Notes: generated by a model not told the origin, from the letters alone. DNA of 64,000 bases from Propionibacterium sp. oral taxon 192 str. F0372 (GCF_000413315.1 NZ_KE340297.1:1992581-2056580), one strand, 5' to 3'. Positions 17,634 through 28,019 are shown, counted from the stretch's first letter. Numbers and translations are program-made.

Positions 17634-17684
17634 CCGGACCTCGGTCCGGACCCTGGACCCTGGCGCATCTTCCCCGGTGCCAGG
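17634..17684 (+). other. Two hairpins in the mraZ-rsmH intergenic space
   Basis: A perfect inverted repeat CCGGACC-TC-GGTCCGG lies at 17634-17649. A second stem pairs CCTGGC (17659-17664) with GCCAGG (17679-17684). Neither is followed by a T-tract. They may form an RNA-processing or partial termination signal inside the dcw transcript. Confidence 0.55.
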
Positions 17685-17740
17685 TGCCGGGGGCCGGACT
17701 GGGATCCGAGGCCACGGAACAACGAAAGGAGAGTGCAGTC

Positions 17741-18793
17741 ATGACCGCACGCCACAATGCAGCCTCGTTGGCTGTTAATCGTGCGTTGCCTGACGCGCTC
17801 CCTGCATTGGCGACACGCGAGGGACGGGTGATCCATATACCGGTGCTGCGGGAACGCATCACCCGGGAGTTGTCCGATGCGCTGGATGTCCCTGATGCAA
17901 TCCATGTTGATCTCACCACTGGGATGGCTGGGCACGCATCAGCGATCCTGGTGGCGAACCCCAGGGCGCGGGTCATCGGGATCGACCGGGACGCGTCGGC
18001 TCTGGAGATCGCCCGGGAGACCTTGGCGCCCTTCGGCGAGCGGGTGCATCTGATACGGGCCGGGTTCGATGAATTGAACGAGGTATTGGATGAACTGGGT
18101 GTGAAGCGGGTGCACTCGGTGCTCGCCGATCTCGGTTTGTCCTCTATGCAGATTGATCAGCGCGAGCGTGGTTTCGCCTATGCGGTGGACTCCCCCCTGG
18201 ACATGCGCATGGACAGCAGGCAGCAGCTGACTGCTGCGGATCTGCTGAACAAGACGTCTGCGAACGAGTTGGTAGACATTCTGCGCACCTACGGCGAGGA
18301 ACCACACGCTGAACGGATCGTGCGGGGGATCGTCGCCGCTCGCGAAGCTGCCCCGTTCACTGACTCGGCCCGCCTGGTGCAGGTCATCTCGGACGCTCTG
18401 CCTGCGTCGGCTCGCAACAACGGGCACCCTGGAAAGCGGACCTTCCAGGCACTGCGCATCCGGGTGAACGGGGAATTGGATGCCCTGGAGCAGATGCTGC
18501 CGACGGCGCTCAATGCCCTGGAGGTGGGGGGGCGGTTCGCTGTGCTGGCCTACCACTCGTTGGAGGATCGCATGGTCAAGCGGACCTTCACTGAGGCCTG
18601 CTCCGATCATGCACCGGCACGACTGCCCGTCGTGCCACCAGAACTGATGGCCAAGTTCACCCCGGTAACACGCAAGGCCGTCCGGCCTGACCCAGATGAG
18701 GTTGAGGCCAACCCCCGTGCCGCATCGGCACGACTGAGGATCGTCGAGAGAATCCGCCCAGGGGCGGTCATGAGCAAGGAGAGACAGAGATGA
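17741..18793 (+). CDS. rsmH: 16S rRNA (cytosine-1402 N4)-methyltransferase
   Basis: RsmH (MraW) methylates N4 of C1402 in 16S rRNA using S-adenosylmethionine. The 350-residue protein shows VHVDLTTGMAGHAS (the SAM-binding loop, with a less common sequence than the usual DATLGGGGHS), then IGIDRDASAL, LADLGLSSMQIDQRERGFAY, FQALRIRVNGEL and LAYHSLEDRMVKRTF. The ATG at 17741 has AAAGGAGA nine bases upstream. The frame is open 19 codons further, but those codons overlap the intergenic hairpins. Its stop overlaps the next start (ATGA). Confidence 0.96.
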   Translation: MTARHNAASLAVNRALPDALPALATREGRVIHIPVLRERITRELSDALDVPDAIHVDLTTGMAGHASAILVANPRARVIGIDRDASALEIARETLAPFGERVHLIRAGFDELNEVLDELGVKRVHSVLADLGLSSMQIDQRERGFAYAVDSPLDMRMDSRQQLTAADLLNKTSANELVDILRTYGEEPHAERIVRGIVAAREAAPFTDSARLVQVISDALPASARNNGHPGKRTFQALRIRVNGELDALEQMLPTALNALEVGGRFAVLAYHSLEDRMVKRTFTEACSDHAPARLPVVPPELMAKFTPVTRKAVRPDPDEVEANPRAASARLRIVERIRPGAVMSKERQR

Positions 18794-19368
18794 GTGCACT
18801 GGCAACGCCACTCGATGAGTCGCCCCGTACCGAGCGACCCCTGCTCCGGCTAGTTCCACAGGTGGGTGGACGGCGCATCAACATCCCGTGGGTTCCGGTG
18901 GTGATCTTGGTCCTGATTGCCTGCATCGCAGGAGTGCTGGTCTTCACCACCACGATTCAGACCCAACAGGCTGAGTTGAACAGGCTGCAGCAGGAGGCCG
19001 CCCAACTGTCCTACCAGGAGGCAGCACTGCAGGCTCAAGTGCAAAACTTGAGGTCCAGCAGGAACCTTGCTAGCAGAGCTTATGAAATGGGGATGAGGCC
19101 CAATCCGCATCCGGCCTTCATCCAAATGCCTGACGGCACCGTGGCCGGTGATCCCACTCCCGTGACCGGTGACGAGCTGGGCGGTATGGTACCGGCCGAG
19201 GTAATCGAGGCGAATGCCGTTGCTGCAGCACGCACCAAGGCCGAGGAGGAGGCGAGATTGAAGGCGGAGGCCAAGGCTAGGGCCAGCGCCTCGACCGTGC
19301 CTACCCACCAGGGTCCTTCGGCTACACCGTCTCAGGAAGCTACTGCTGCCGCGAGCGGGCAGGGCTGA
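18790..19368 (+). CDS. ftsL: FtsL-like septum protein
   Basis: The 192-residue protein has a short basic cytosolic part, one membrane helix (about 35-56, WVPVVILVLIACIAGVLVF) and then a heptad-rich coiled coil (TQQAELNRLQQEAAQL...). The size, topology and position between rsmH and ftsI are those of FtsL, which joins FtsQ and DivIC/FtsB in the divisome; sequence conservation in this family is always low. The C-terminal part is unusually long and Ala/Glu/Lys-rich (EAARTKAEEEARLKAEAKA-type). Start and stop both overlap neighbours (ATGA; TGATG), and AAGGAG precedes the ATG. Confidence 0.8.
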   Translation: MSALATPLDESPRTERPLLRLVPQVGGRRINIPWVPVVILVLIACIAGVLVFTTTIQTQQAELNRLQQEAAQLSYQEAALQAQVQNLRSSRNLASRAYEMGMRPNPHPAFIQMPDGTVAGDPTPVTGDELGGMVPAEVIEANAVAAARTKAEEEARLKAEAKARASASTVPTHQGPSATPSQEATAAASGQG

Positions 19369-21212
19369 TGGCGCGGAAGCGGTCACGCAGGCCGGTGGGA
19401 CGCATCGCTGAGGTGCGGGTCACCATTTTCTTCCTCGTCATGGCTTTTCTATTCTCCTTGTTGGCGGGCCGGGCTTTGCTGGTGCAGGGGATTGATGCCG
19501 GATCGAATGCGGAAAAGGCCGCGGCCATGCTGCGGCACAAGGAGATCCTCAAGGCCGACCGGGGGGTGATCGTCGACCGCAACGGCACGGTGCTTGCCGA
19601 GACCCAGCCGGCCTTCCAGGTCATCGCCGATCCTTACTCGATCTCCACCAATGGCAGAGATCCTTCGTCGATGACCGAAGAACAGAAAGATACTGCCGCG
19701 CGTGCGCCCCGGGCGATCGCGGAAATCGCAGCTCGTTACCTGGGTGGTGATCCCGCGGATTATCTGAACAAAATCAAGGATCCCATGGACGCCGATGGAA
19801 ATCGCCGCCAGTACGTCCTGCTCGCACGTAAGGTGGGGGCGGCCATCTACCAGCAGATGGTCAGTGAGCTCACCGCACAAGGATGGTTCGGCATCTACTC
19901 GGCTCCCGATCCCATCCGCTTCTACCCGAACGGTACTCTTGCCTCGAATGTGCTCGGTTTTGTGAACCATGAGAACGAGGGAGCCGCGGGTCTGGAGTAC
20001 TCGCAGAATGCGTGGCTCACCGGCACCGATGGCTCGCAGATCTATCAGTCCTCCAGCTATGGGCAGATCCCCCTAGGCGAATCCGCCTTGGTGGAGCCCG
20101 TGGACGGGGCCGCCTACCAGTTGACCATTGATGCCGAAATGCAATACATGGCCGAGACTGAGCTTGCGAGTGCAGTGGCCTCCCACAAGGCGAGATCTGG
20201 AACTGCGGTGGTGATGGCGGTCAACAGCGGCGAGGTTCTCGCACTGGCCAACTACCCCTCGTTCGACTCCAATGATCCAGCGACTGGCAAGGAGGGAGAC
20301 CTAGGTAACCGGGCAGTCACCGATGCCTACGAGCCTGGTTCGGTACAGAAGGTGCTGACCATGGCAGCCTTGATCGACGCCGGGGTATGCAATGCCGACA
20401 CCAAGGTGGAAGTGCCTTCCCGGATCTCTTCCGGTGATGGTTATGTCACCGATGCCTGGAGTCACGGGACCCTATACATGACGGCCAGGGGAGTGCTCGC
20501 GCGTTCATCCAACGTTGGAACCGTGCTGCTGGCTAGACAAATAGATAAATCGACTTTGAGAAATTACCTGTCTTCCTTCGGCCTGGGAACCTCCACGGGC
20601 ATCGAGTTACCCGGTGAGGCTGGGGCAGGCATGGGGACCCTGCCCGATGCCTCAATGCCGGACTATGCAAGGGACCAGATCTCCTTTGGGCAGGGTTTGT
20701 CGGTGACTGCTCTGCAGGAGGCGGCCGCTGTTGCAGCGGTCACCAACGGCGGTACTTATCACGCGCCGAAGATCATTGCCTCGGCACGCACCGCCGAAGG
20801 TGAAGACATTACGGTCCCACGGCAGGAACCCCGCCAGGTCATCTCCAAGGAGGCCTCGGGGCAGGTGGTCAACATGATGGAGGCCTCGATCGCATCCCCG
20901 GAGATGACCACCTTGGATGCGAACAAGATCCCCGGCTATCGGATGGCCGGCAAGTCAGGTACCGCTCAGAAGATCGGCAGGTATGGCAACTACGATGGGG
21001 GCTACACCGGGTCTTTCGTCGCGGTCGCCCCGGCGGAGGACCCGAAGATCCTGGTCTACGTTGTCATTGACGAACCAACCGATGGTTACTATGGGTCTCA
21101 AGTTGCCTTCCCTGCCACCCGAGAACTGATGATGCAGGCCCTGCCACGATACGGTGTTGCACCGACGGCGAATATTTCGCCGTACGCCGACCCGTTGTCC
21201 TACGAACCGTGA
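19368..21212 (+). CDS. ftsI: Septal peptidoglycan transpeptidase (class B penicillin-binding protein)
   Basis: FtsI/PbpB cross-links septal peptidoglycan. The 614-residue protein has an N-terminal membrane helix (about 20-42), a PBP dimerisation domain (RGVIVDRNGTVLAET) and a transpeptidase domain with the active Ser325 in S325-V-Q-K328, the SSN motif (380-382) and the K529-SGT motif. All three catalytic motifs are intact. The ATG at 19368 overlaps the ftsL stop (TGATG). It acts with the FtsW glycosyltransferase encoded downstream and is the target of beta-lactams. Confidence 0.95.
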   Translation: MARKRSRRPVGRIAEVRVTIFFLVMAFLFSLLAGRALLVQGIDAGSNAEKAAAMLRHKEILKADRGVIVDRNGTVLAETQPAFQVIADPYSISTNGRDPSSMTEEQKDTAARAPRAIAEIAARYLGGDPADYLNKIKDPMDADGNRRQYVLLARKVGAAIYQQMVSELTAQGWFGIYSAPDPIRFYPNGTLASNVLGFVNHENEGAAGLEYSQNAWLTGTDGSQIYQSSSYGQIPLGESALVEPVDGAAYQLTIDAEMQYMAETELASAVASHKARSGTAVVMAVNSGEVLALANYPSFDSNDPATGKEGDLGNRAVTDAYEPGSVQKVLTMAALIDAGVCNADTKVEVPSRISSGDGYVTDAWSHGTLYMTARGVLARSSNVGTVLLARQIDKSTLRNYLSSFGLGTSTGIELPGEAGAGMGTLPDASMPDYARDQISFGQGLSVTALQEAAAVAAVTNGGTYHAPKIIASARTAEGEDITVPRQEPRQVISKEASGQVVNMMEASIASPEMTTLDANKIPGYRMAGKSGTAQKIGRYGNYDGGYTGSFVAVAPAEDPKILVYVVIDEPTDGYYGSQVAFPATRELMMQALPRYGVAPTANISPYADPLSYEP

Positions 21213-22711
21213 GCGATGCCATGAAGCTGTCCGAACTGGTGGCAGAAACAGATGCCAGCAGACCCGAGACCGATCCCGAGGTATTCGATGTCGTCCTTGA
21301 CTCCCGTCGGGTCAGACCCGGAGCAGTCTACGTCGGACTCCCCGGGACCCGGCACCACGGTGCACATTTCGCGAAGGAAGCAGCAGCAGCCGGAGCCGTA
21401 GCGCTCATCACCGATCCGCAAGGGGCCAAGATCGTCTCGGGTATTTCGATCCCGGTCTGCATAGCTGATGATCCCCGTGAGGTGATGGGCGTGGCCGCTG
21501 CGCGGATCCACGGCCATCCATCGCGGTCGATGGGTACCTTCGCGGTGACCGGGACGAACGGGAAGTCCACCACTGTGTTCATGATAGACGCTGCACTGCG
21601 GGCCGCGGGTCGGCATGTCGGTGTCATCGGGACCTTGGGTTTTCTCGTTGACGGTCAGCCGATTGATGTGGAAACCACCACGATCACCACTCCCGAATCC
21701 CCGGACCTGCAGCAGAACCTGGTACGGATGCGCGAGGCTGGTGTCCAAGACGTGGCCATGGAGGTCTCCTCCCACGCACTGGTGCTGGGGCGGGTCAGCG
21801 GGATGCACTTTGACATCGCAGGGTTCACCAATCTGGGACGTGATCATCTCGACTTCCACCACACTGTGGAGCAGTACTTCGAGGCGAAGGCCAAGCTATT
21901 CACCTCGCAGCTGTGCCGTTGTGCGGTGATCACCATTGATGACGATCCGGGACGCCGGATGGCCGGACGTGCCTTGGACGCAGGCCTTGGGGTGAGCACG
22001 GTGGGATTCGCCGAGGATGCCGACTACCGAATCGTTTCCCATCGCCCCGAGGCGACGGGGTCGGTGATGCAACTCGCGCATCCTCGCGGATTACTGGAGG
22101 TGAATGTTGGCTTGCCCGGGGTTCACAACTTGAGCGATGCAGCCTTGGCCCTAGCGATGATCGATCAGGGTGATGTCGACATCACGGTGGCAGCGAGCGG
22201 ATTGGCTGATGTCGTGATCCCAGGCCGCATGCAGCCGGTCCCGTTGGGTGATGATGCTCCCCGGGTCTACGTCGATTTCGCCCACACTCCTCAAGCCATC
22301 TCCTCTGCGCTGGAGGCTCTCAATTATGCGCAGCGGGCCGGAAGAGTCATTGTGGTGCTGGGGGCAGGTGGCGACCGGGACCCCGACAAGCGGGAACCCA
22401 TGGGCGCTGCTGCCGCCCGATTAGCCGATGTTGTCGTGGTGACCGACGACAACCCCCGATCCGAAGAACCGGCCGCGATTCGTGCTCGAGTGCTTGCTGG
22501 GGCTCGGTCGGTAGAAGGGCGCGCGGTGCAGGTTGTCGACGGAGGTGACCGCCGCTCGGCCATCGAGACGGCACTGCGGATCGCCGAGCGCGCTGATGTC
22601 GTGGCAATCCTGGGCAAGGGACACGAGAAGACCCAGCAGTTGGCCGATTGCACCATAAACTTCGACGATGTTGCAGAGATCGTTTCCGCGTGGGAACGGG
22701 GGCAGGCATGA
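21209..22711 (+). CDS. murE: UDP-MurNAc-tripeptide ligase MurE
   Basis: MurE adds the third amino acid to UDP-MurNAc-L-Ala-D-Glu. The 500-residue protein has the ATP loop TGTNGKSTTV, the N-terminal DSRRVRPGAVYVGLPG run, a DHLDFHHTVEQY segment and the C-terminal DDNPRSEEP. The DNPR motif marks enzymes that use a diaminopimelate isomer rather than lysine; propionibacteria often contain LL-DAP, so the isomer is not decided by this motif. The GTG at 21209 overlaps the ftsI stop (GTGA); ATG at 21221 is an alternative start. Confidence 0.95.
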   Translation: MSDAMKLSELVAETDASRPETDPEVFDVVLDSRRVRPGAVYVGLPGTRHHGAHFAKEAAAAGAVALITDPQGAKIVSGISIPVCIADDPREVMGVAAARIHGHPSRSMGTFAVTGTNGKSTTVFMIDAALRAAGRHVGVIGTLGFLVDGQPIDVETTTITTPESPDLQQNLVRMREAGVQDVAMEVSSHALVLGRVSGMHFDIAGFTNLGRDHLDFHHTVEQYFEAKAKLFTSQLCRCAVITIDDDPGRRMAGRALDAGLGVSTVGFAEDADYRIVSHRPEATGSVMQLAHPRGLLEVNVGLPGVHNLSDAALALAMIDQGDVDITVAASGLADVVIPGRMQPVPLGDDAPRVYVDFAHTPQAISSALEALNYAQRAGRVIVVLGAGGDRDPDKREPMGAAAARLADVVVVTDDNPRSEEPAAIRARVLAGARSVEGRAVQVVDGGDRRSAIETALRIAERADVVAILGKGHEKTQQLADCTINFDDVAEIVSAWERGQA

Positions 22712-24153
22712 GAACCATTGATGCAGCAACCATGACTCGGATGATCACGGATTACGGGACCGTCGCACGGTTGTCGGGCGCCCCGGAAACGATGATCGGC
22801 CCCGATGTAATCATCGATTCTCGGAAGGCCACCGCGGGTGCATTCTTTGTCGCCCTTCCCGGTGAGAGCGCCGACGGTCATGATTTTGTCGGCGCTGCGT
22901 ATGAGCAGGGTGCGGCCGCAGTCATGGTCACCCATCCTGTCGACGCCGAGATCACCCAGGTCATCGTCAACGACACAGCCGCGGGGCTCACGTCGCTGGC
23001 AAGGGCTGTTCACGCCTGCGCCCGCGAGGAAGGATTGCGTACCGTCGCCATCACCGGATCGGCGGGGAAGACCTCCACCAAGGATCTCACCCACCAAGTG
23101 TTGTCTGCGGTCGGAGCCACCGTATCGCCGACCGGTTCGTACAACAACGAAATCGGTACCCCGCTGACCGTGTGCCGGGTCGGGCAGAATACCGACTTTC
23201 TGGTCGCCGAGATGGGCTCTCGGGCGGCCGGGGATATCGCGCATTTGTGTTCCATCGCACGTCCCGACGTGGCCATGGTGTGCAATGTCGGCTCCGCCCA
23301 TATCGGCGAATTTGGTTCCCGGGAAAACATCGCCCGGGCCAAGGGAGAAATATACGAGGCCCTGCCTACTGAGGGCTGGGCCGCTCTCAACGCCAACGAT
23401 CCCCTGGTCGCAGCGATGTGGCAGCGGACCGCCGCCCATCGGGCAGCGTACCGGGTGGGCGGCCAGCCGGTCTTCGATGTTCCCGGGGTCGAACTAGAGG
23501 TGCACGCTGATGGGATCGTCCTCGATGACCTGCAACGGGCAGGTTTCACCCTCGTAGCCACCCAGGATGATCAGGTTTCCTCGGCCAGCGTCCAACTCAA
23601 GGTGATTGGCGCCCACCAGGTGACGAATGCCGCAGCGGCCGCCACCGCGGCTCTGTGCCTGGGAGTAGATCTGCAGATCGTTGCAGATGCTTTGTCGAAT
23701 GCGGTTCCGCGTTCCCCGATGCGCATGGAGTTTCACGAGTTGGCTAACGGGGCTGCGGTGATCAACGATGCCTACAACGCCAATCCCGATTCCATGGCCG
23801 CGGCCCTACGAACTCTTGCCAGCATGATCGCGGACCGGCGTCGCACCAATCCGAGAGCCCGGGCGCTCGCCGTTGTTGGAGACATGCTCGAACTGGGCTC
23901 CGATGAAGTGCAACTACACCGGGCGATGGGTGAACTGGCGGCTCAGCTAGGTATCGACGAGGTCTGGGCCATCGGCGATTTCGCCGAAGTGATCGCCGAT
24001 GGGGCAGGCGAACGGGGGCGTGTGACACGAGTTGATCGCGCTGCCGGGTCACTACAGTTGGACGACGGGGATGTCGTGCTCGTCAAAGCCAGTCGTGCTT
24101 TGGGTCTAGAGCGCGTCGCGAATGAACTCGTCGACAGGGAGGACACACGATGA
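22708..24153 (+). CDS. murF: UDP-MurNAc-tripeptide:D-Ala-D-Ala ligase
   Basis: MurF completes the pentapeptide by adding D-Ala-D-Ala. The 481-residue protein carries the three-domain Mur ligase layout: VIIDSRKATAGAFFVALPGE at the N terminus, the P-loop ITGSAGKTSTKD, the central YNNEIGTPLTV and MGSRAAGDI runs, and INDAYNANPDSM plus VVGDMLELG in the C-terminal half. ATG at 22708 overlaps the murE stop (ATGA) and is preferred to upstream in-frame codons that would lie inside murE. Confidence 0.96.
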   Translation: MRTIDAATMTRMITDYGTVARLSGAPETMIGPDVIIDSRKATAGAFFVALPGESADGHDFVGAAYEQGAAAVMVTHPVDAEITQVIVNDTAAGLTSLARAVHACAREEGLRTVAITGSAGKTSTKDLTHQVLSAVGATVSPTGSYNNEIGTPLTVCRVGQNTDFLVAEMGSRAAGDIAHLCSIARPDVAMVCNVGSAHIGEFGSRENIARAKGEIYEALPTEGWAALNANDPLVAAMWQRTAAHRAAYRVGGQPVFDVPGVELEVHADGIVLDDLQRAGFTLVATQDDQVSSASVQLKVIGAHQVTNAAAAATAALCLGVDLQIVADALSNAVPRSPMRMEFHELANGAAVINDAYNANPDSMAAALRTLASMIADRRRTNPRARALAVVGDMLELGSDEVQLHRAMGELAAQLGIDEVWAIGDFAEVIADGAGERGRVTRVDRAAGSLQLDDGDVVLVKASRALGLERVANELVDREDTR

Positions 24154-25229
24154 AGTTGATCATCGCTGCGGGGGTGCTCTCCTTGCTGGGTACTCTCGTC
24201 GGTACGAAGTTCTTCATCGATTTCCTGATCCGTCGGCACTATGGGCAGTTCGTCCGCGACGATGGACCGCAGAGCCACAACTCAAAGCGGGGGACTCCCA
24301 CCATGGGTGGGGCGGTAATCGTCTCGGTGGCTGTACTGTCCTATGCGCTGGCCCACCTAATCACTTGGGAACCAGTCTCCTATTCGGGGATACTGCTGCT
24401 GGGATTACTGGTCGCCTGTGGGCTTCTGGGCTTCATCGACGACTGGACCAAGATCTCTCACAAGAGATCCTTGGGCTTAACGAGCCGGGGCAAGCTGATC
24501 GGCCAATTGGCGATCGGGGCAGCCTTTGGGGTGTTGTCCCTCGTGGTTCCCAATGCCTATGGTGATACTCCGGCTTCTCGCTACATCTCATTCACCCGCG
24601 ACATCGAATGGTTGCGCATGCCTGTGGTGGTGGCGGTGGTCTGGATGACTTTGCTGGTCATTGCATCCTCGAATGCGGTCAATCTGACCGACGGTGTCGA
24701 CGGGCTGGCTACTGGATCACTGACCATGGTCTTCGGTGCCTACACCTTGATCAATATCTGGCAGCGCAACCAGTGGTGTCGCCCGGGATCAACCTCCGGG
24801 CCATTGTGCTACGACGTGCGTGATCCATGGGACCTTGCAGTGATTGCCGCAGCCATGGCCGCGGCCTGTTTCGGGTTCCTGTGGTGGAATGCAAAGCCGG
24901 CCAAAATTTTCATGGGTGATACCGGTTCACTGGCCTTGGGCGGGGCAGTCGGTGGGTTGGCAATCCTGACCCGCACCGAGTTGCTGCTTATCGTGTTGGG
25001 GCTGCTTTTCGTCGTTGAGGCCGCATCGGTGATGATCCAAGTCTCCTATTTCAAAGTCACCCACGGTAAGCGGGTGTTCAAGATGGCCCCCCTGCATCAC
25101 CACTTCGAACTCCTGGGCTGGGACGAGGTGACCGTGGTCATCAGGTTCTGGATCATCTGTGGCACGACGGTGGTTGCTGGGCTCGCACTGTTCTATGCCC
25201 AGTGGGTGCTGGGCATGGGCATCGGCTGA
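24150..25229 (+). CDS. mraY: Phospho-MurNAc-pentapeptide transferase
   Basis: MraY transfers phospho-MurNAc-pentapeptide to undecaprenyl phosphate, making lipid I in the membrane. The 359-residue polytopic protein shows KRGTPTMGG, the catalytic FIDDWTKI pair of aspartates, [22 protein letters not shown] and the HHHFELLGW loop, all diagnostic. The start overlaps the murF stop (ATGA). After its stop a 9-bp unit, ATCGGCTGA, which includes the stop codon, is repeated once in tandem (25221-25238). Confidence 0.96.
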   Translation: MKLIIAAGVLSLLGTLVGTKFFIDFLIRRHYGQFVRDDGPQSHNSKRGTPTMGGAVIVSVAVLSYALAHLITWEPVSYSGILLLGLLVACGLLGFIDDWTKISHKRSLGLTSRGKLIGQLAIGAAFGVLSLVVPNAYGDTPASRYISFTRDIEWLRMPVVVAVVWMTLLVIASSNAVNLTDGVDGLATGSLTMVFGAYTLINIWQRNQWCRPGSTSGPLCYDVRDPWDLAVIAAAMAAACFGFLWWNAKPAKIFMGDTGSLALGGAVGGLAILTRTELLLIVLGLLFVVEAASVMIQVSYFKVTHGKRVFKMAPLHHHFELLGWDEVTVVIRFWIICGTTVVAGLALFYAQWVLGMGIG

Positions 25230-25248
25230 ATCGGCTGAAAGGGATCTG

Positions 25249-26727
25249 ATGGCTGATCTGGACTGGCTCACCAATGCGGACCGGCGCTCGCCGTGGCCGC
25301 AGGTGAAGGCCGTTGTTGCAGGCATCGGCAGCGCCGGTTTTGCGGCCGCGGATGCGCTGTTGGAACTCGGTGCTCAGGTAACGGTCCTGGACGACTCCGA
25401 TTCCGATGCGAACGCTGACCGCGGTGGGCTGCTGGAATCCTTGGATGCTACCGTCCGGCTGGGTGAGGGAGCCTCCACGAGCCTGCCCGCCGACGCTGAT
25501 CTGTTGATCGTCTCCCCGGGGTGGCGCCCAGATCAGCCCTTGGTGGCACAGGCTTTGGCGAAACGGCTGGAGGTGTGGGGTGACGTCGAGCTGGCTTGGC
25601 GGTTGATGTTCCCCGACCGCGTGGTTCCTTGGCTGGGGATCACAGGAACCAATGGGAAGACCACTACCACCCAGATGCTCGAATCGATGTTGCGCGCCGA
25701 TGGACTGACCGTTTCGGCGGTGGGCAATATCGGGCGACCGATCATTGAGGCCCTCAATGATGAATTCGCCTATGACGTGCTTGCCGTGGAACTGTCGAGT
25801 TTTCAACTGCACTGGGCACCCTCGCTGCGTCTGCATTCCGCAGTGGTGCTGAACCTGCATCCCGACCATTTGGAATGGTACGGGCCTTGGACCGGTGAAG
25901 ACCTTGCGATGCAGGGCTATCAGGACGATAAGGCGCGTATCTACCACCAGGTCTCGCAGGCCTGCATCTACAACGTCGCCGAACCTCTCACTGAGGAGAT
26001 GGTCGCTCAGGCCGATGTCGTTGAAGGGGCCCGGGCGATCGGTTTCACCTATGGCATCCCCGCAGTCTCCATGCTTGGGGTGGTGGATGACGTCTTGGCC
26101 GACAGAGCCTTCATCCCACAGCGCCACTCCTCGGCCCTGCCTTTGGCTCAACTTTCTGACGTCCAACCGCAGGCTCCGCACAACGTGGAGAATGCATTAG
26201 CCGCTGCTGGGCTCGGGCGCTCTTTCGGCATCCGGCCCGCGGCCGTGGCTAAAGGATTACGCGACTTGCACCTGGGAGGTCACCGGATTGCGACGGTGGC
26301 CGAGGTCGGCGGGGTCCGGTGGATCGATGACTCCAAGGCAACCAATCCGCATGCGGCAAATTCTTCGATGCGGGCCTTCGACTCGATCGTGTGGATTGCT
26401 GGTGGCCAGGCGAAGGGAACAAGCTTTGATGATCTCATCGCGGCCCATGCGGGCAAGCTAAGGGGAGCCATCGTTCTCGGGGCCGACCGGGTGATGATCG
26501 CCGAAACTCTACGCCACCTTGCTCCCGAGGTGCCCGTCGTGGTGGTGGATACCACCGAGCCTCGTGCAGCGATGACCGAGGCCGTTGCGGCAGCGGCAGG
26601 ATTGGCTGCCGTGGGAGACACCGTGTTGTTGGCTCCGGGGTGCGCATCCCGGGACATGTGGACCGGATATGACGCCAGGGGTGACGATTTCGCTGCTGCC
26701 GTGCAGGCATTGGGAGGTGTTAGGTGA
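25249..26727 (+). CDS. murD: UDP-N-acetylmuramoyl-L-alanine:D-glutamate ligase
   Basis: MurD adds D-glutamate to UDP-MurNAc-L-Ala. The 492-residue protein begins with a Rossmann-like domain ([28 protein letters not shown]), then the P-loop [15 protein letters not shown], the [10 protein letters not shown] run, [11 protein letters not shown] and the C-terminal [13 protein letters not shown] and [12 protein letters not shown]. The ATG at 25249 has AAAGGG a few bases upstream. The stop overlaps ftsW (GTGATG). Length is usual for actinobacteria. Confidence 0.95.
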   Translation: MADLDWLTNADRRSPWPQVKAVVAGIGSAGFAAADALLELGAQVTVLDDSDSDANADRGGLLESLDATVRLGEGASTSLPADADLLIVSPGWRPDQPLVAQALAKRLEVWGDVELAWRLMFPDRVVPWLGITGTNGKTTTTQMLESMLRADGLTVSAVGNIGRPIIEALNDEFAYDVLAVELSSFQLHWAPSLRLHSAVVLNLHPDHLEWYGPWTGEDLAMQGYQDDKARIYHQVSQACIYNVAEPLTEEMVAQADVVEGARAIGFTYGIPAVSMLGVVDDVLADRAFIPQRHSSALPLAQLSDVQPQAPHNVENALAAAGLGRSFGIRPAAVAKGLRDLHLGGHRIATVAEVGGVRWIDDSKATNPHAANSSMRAFDSIVWIAGGQAKGTSFDDLIAAHAGKLRGAIVLGADRVMIAETLRHLAPEVPVVVVDTTEPRAAMTEAVAAAAGLAAVGDTVLLAPGCASRDMWTGYDARGDDFAAAVQALGGVR

Positions 26728-28019
26728 TGGCTGCCCGCACGAAGTCTTCGGTCACCACGGAATTTTCGACCACCAACTCGACTCCTCGGCACAGGTGGCG
26801 GCCAGCCGACGGCATCTCCAAGCTGTTTTCCTCGCCAGCTTCGAAACTGTCCCATCCACAGGCTGATTTCTATTTGGTGCTCGGGGCGGCATCAATGCTC
26901 GCCCTCGTCGGGGTCCTGATGATCTGGTCCGCATCTTCGGTCTACGCTTCGGTCAATCAACTCGGCCCCTATTACTACCTCCAACGCCAAATCATCTTCC
27001 TCGCCATCGGGGGACCGGTGGCTTGGGGGCTGTCCCGCTGCGGAACCCGGACCATCTACGGAGTGGGATTTGCCGGGATCCTGGTCTCGGTGGTGCTCCT
27101 GCTGGCGGTGCACACCCCCCTGGGCGTCGAACTCTACGGCAACCGTGCCTGGCTGAATGTGGGGCCACTGGGAACCATCCAGCCCTCCGAGTTCGCCAAG
27201 GTCGCCCTGGTGATGTGGGCAGCGGGTTTCGTGGCCCTGCGTAAGAGGACCCACAACGACCCGGCCAAATGGGTTCCTCAAATGGTGACTGTTTTTGGCA
27301 TCATTGAATGTTTAGTGCTCGCCCAGAAGGACTTGGGCACCATGGTAGTGATCGGCATGATCCTGATGGCGGTGCTCATCTTCGCGGAAGCTCCGTGGAA
27401 ATGGCTGGCGTGGCTCACCGTGGCAGCCGTGACTGGCGTGTTGTTGATGATCGCCACAGACGCGGAACGGCGCACGCGTATCTTGAGCTTCCTGCACCCA
27501 GAATCGGCGGTCTCTGATCAACCAAACAATGCGATCTACGCACTGGCCTCAGGCGGTTGGCTAGGTCTGGGGCTGGGACGTTCCCGGCAGAAATGGGGAG
27601 GCCTCTACAACGGCGCCCAGACCGACTATGTCTTCGCCGTGCTCGGTGAGGAGACCGGGCTGGTCGGTACCCTCGGGGTGATCTCGCTGTTCTTGGTCTT
27701 GGTATTTGCCGGTTTCCGGGCCGCGTCGCGGTGCACCTCGCGAAGCCTCGGTCACGCTGCGGCGGGGATGACCGCGTGGCTGGGTCTGCAGGCGCTGATC
27801 AATATCGCGGTGGTGCTGCGTGTGGCCCCGGTGTTAGGCATCCCGCTGCCCTTCCTGTCGCAGGGTGGTTCGGCTCTACTGGCGAATTTGGCTGGCGTCG
27901 GCGTCATTCTGGCTGCTGCCCGCCGCGAGCCCGGAGTCTCCCAGTCGGCGACCACCACCCCAGATAAACCCCAGCGCACCCCACGGATCACCTCAGTGGT
28001 CGACACTCCGGGTGGCTGA
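26727..28019 (+). CDS. ftsW: FtsW septal peptidoglycan glycosyltransferase (SEDS family)
   Basis: A SEDS-family polymerase that extends glycan strands from lipid II with FtsI. The 430-residue protein has an about 45-residue cytosolic N tail and about ten membrane helices. Family runs include NRAWLNVGPLGTIQPSEFAKVALV, QKDLGTMVV (with the catalytic-region aspartate), GLGRSRQKWGGLYNGAQTDYVFAV and LPFLSQGGSALLANLAGVG. Start choice is between GTG 26724 and ATG 26727, both overlapping the murD stop. The lipid-linked precursor comes from mraY and murG on either side. Confidence 0.95.
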   Translation: MAARTKSSVTTEFSTTNSTPRHRWRPADGISKLFSSPASKLSHPQADFYLVLGAASMLALVGVLMIWSASSVYASVNQLGPYYYLQRQIIFLAIGGPVAWGLSRCGTRTIYGVGFAGILVSVVLLLAVHTPLGVELYGNRAWLNVGPLGTIQPSEFAKVALVMWAAGFVALRKRTHNDPAKWVPQMVTVFGIIECLVLAQKDLGTMVVIGMILMAVLIFAEAPWKWLAWLTVAAVTGVLLMIATDAERRTRILSFLHPESAVSDQPNNAIYALASGGWLGLGLGRSRQKWGGLYNGAQTDYVFAVLGEETGLVGTLGVISLFLVLVFAGFRAASRCTSRSLGHAAAGMTAWLGLQALINIAVVLRVAPVLGIPLPFLSQGGSALLANLAGVGVILAAARREPGVSQSATTTPDKPQRTPRITSVVDTPGG

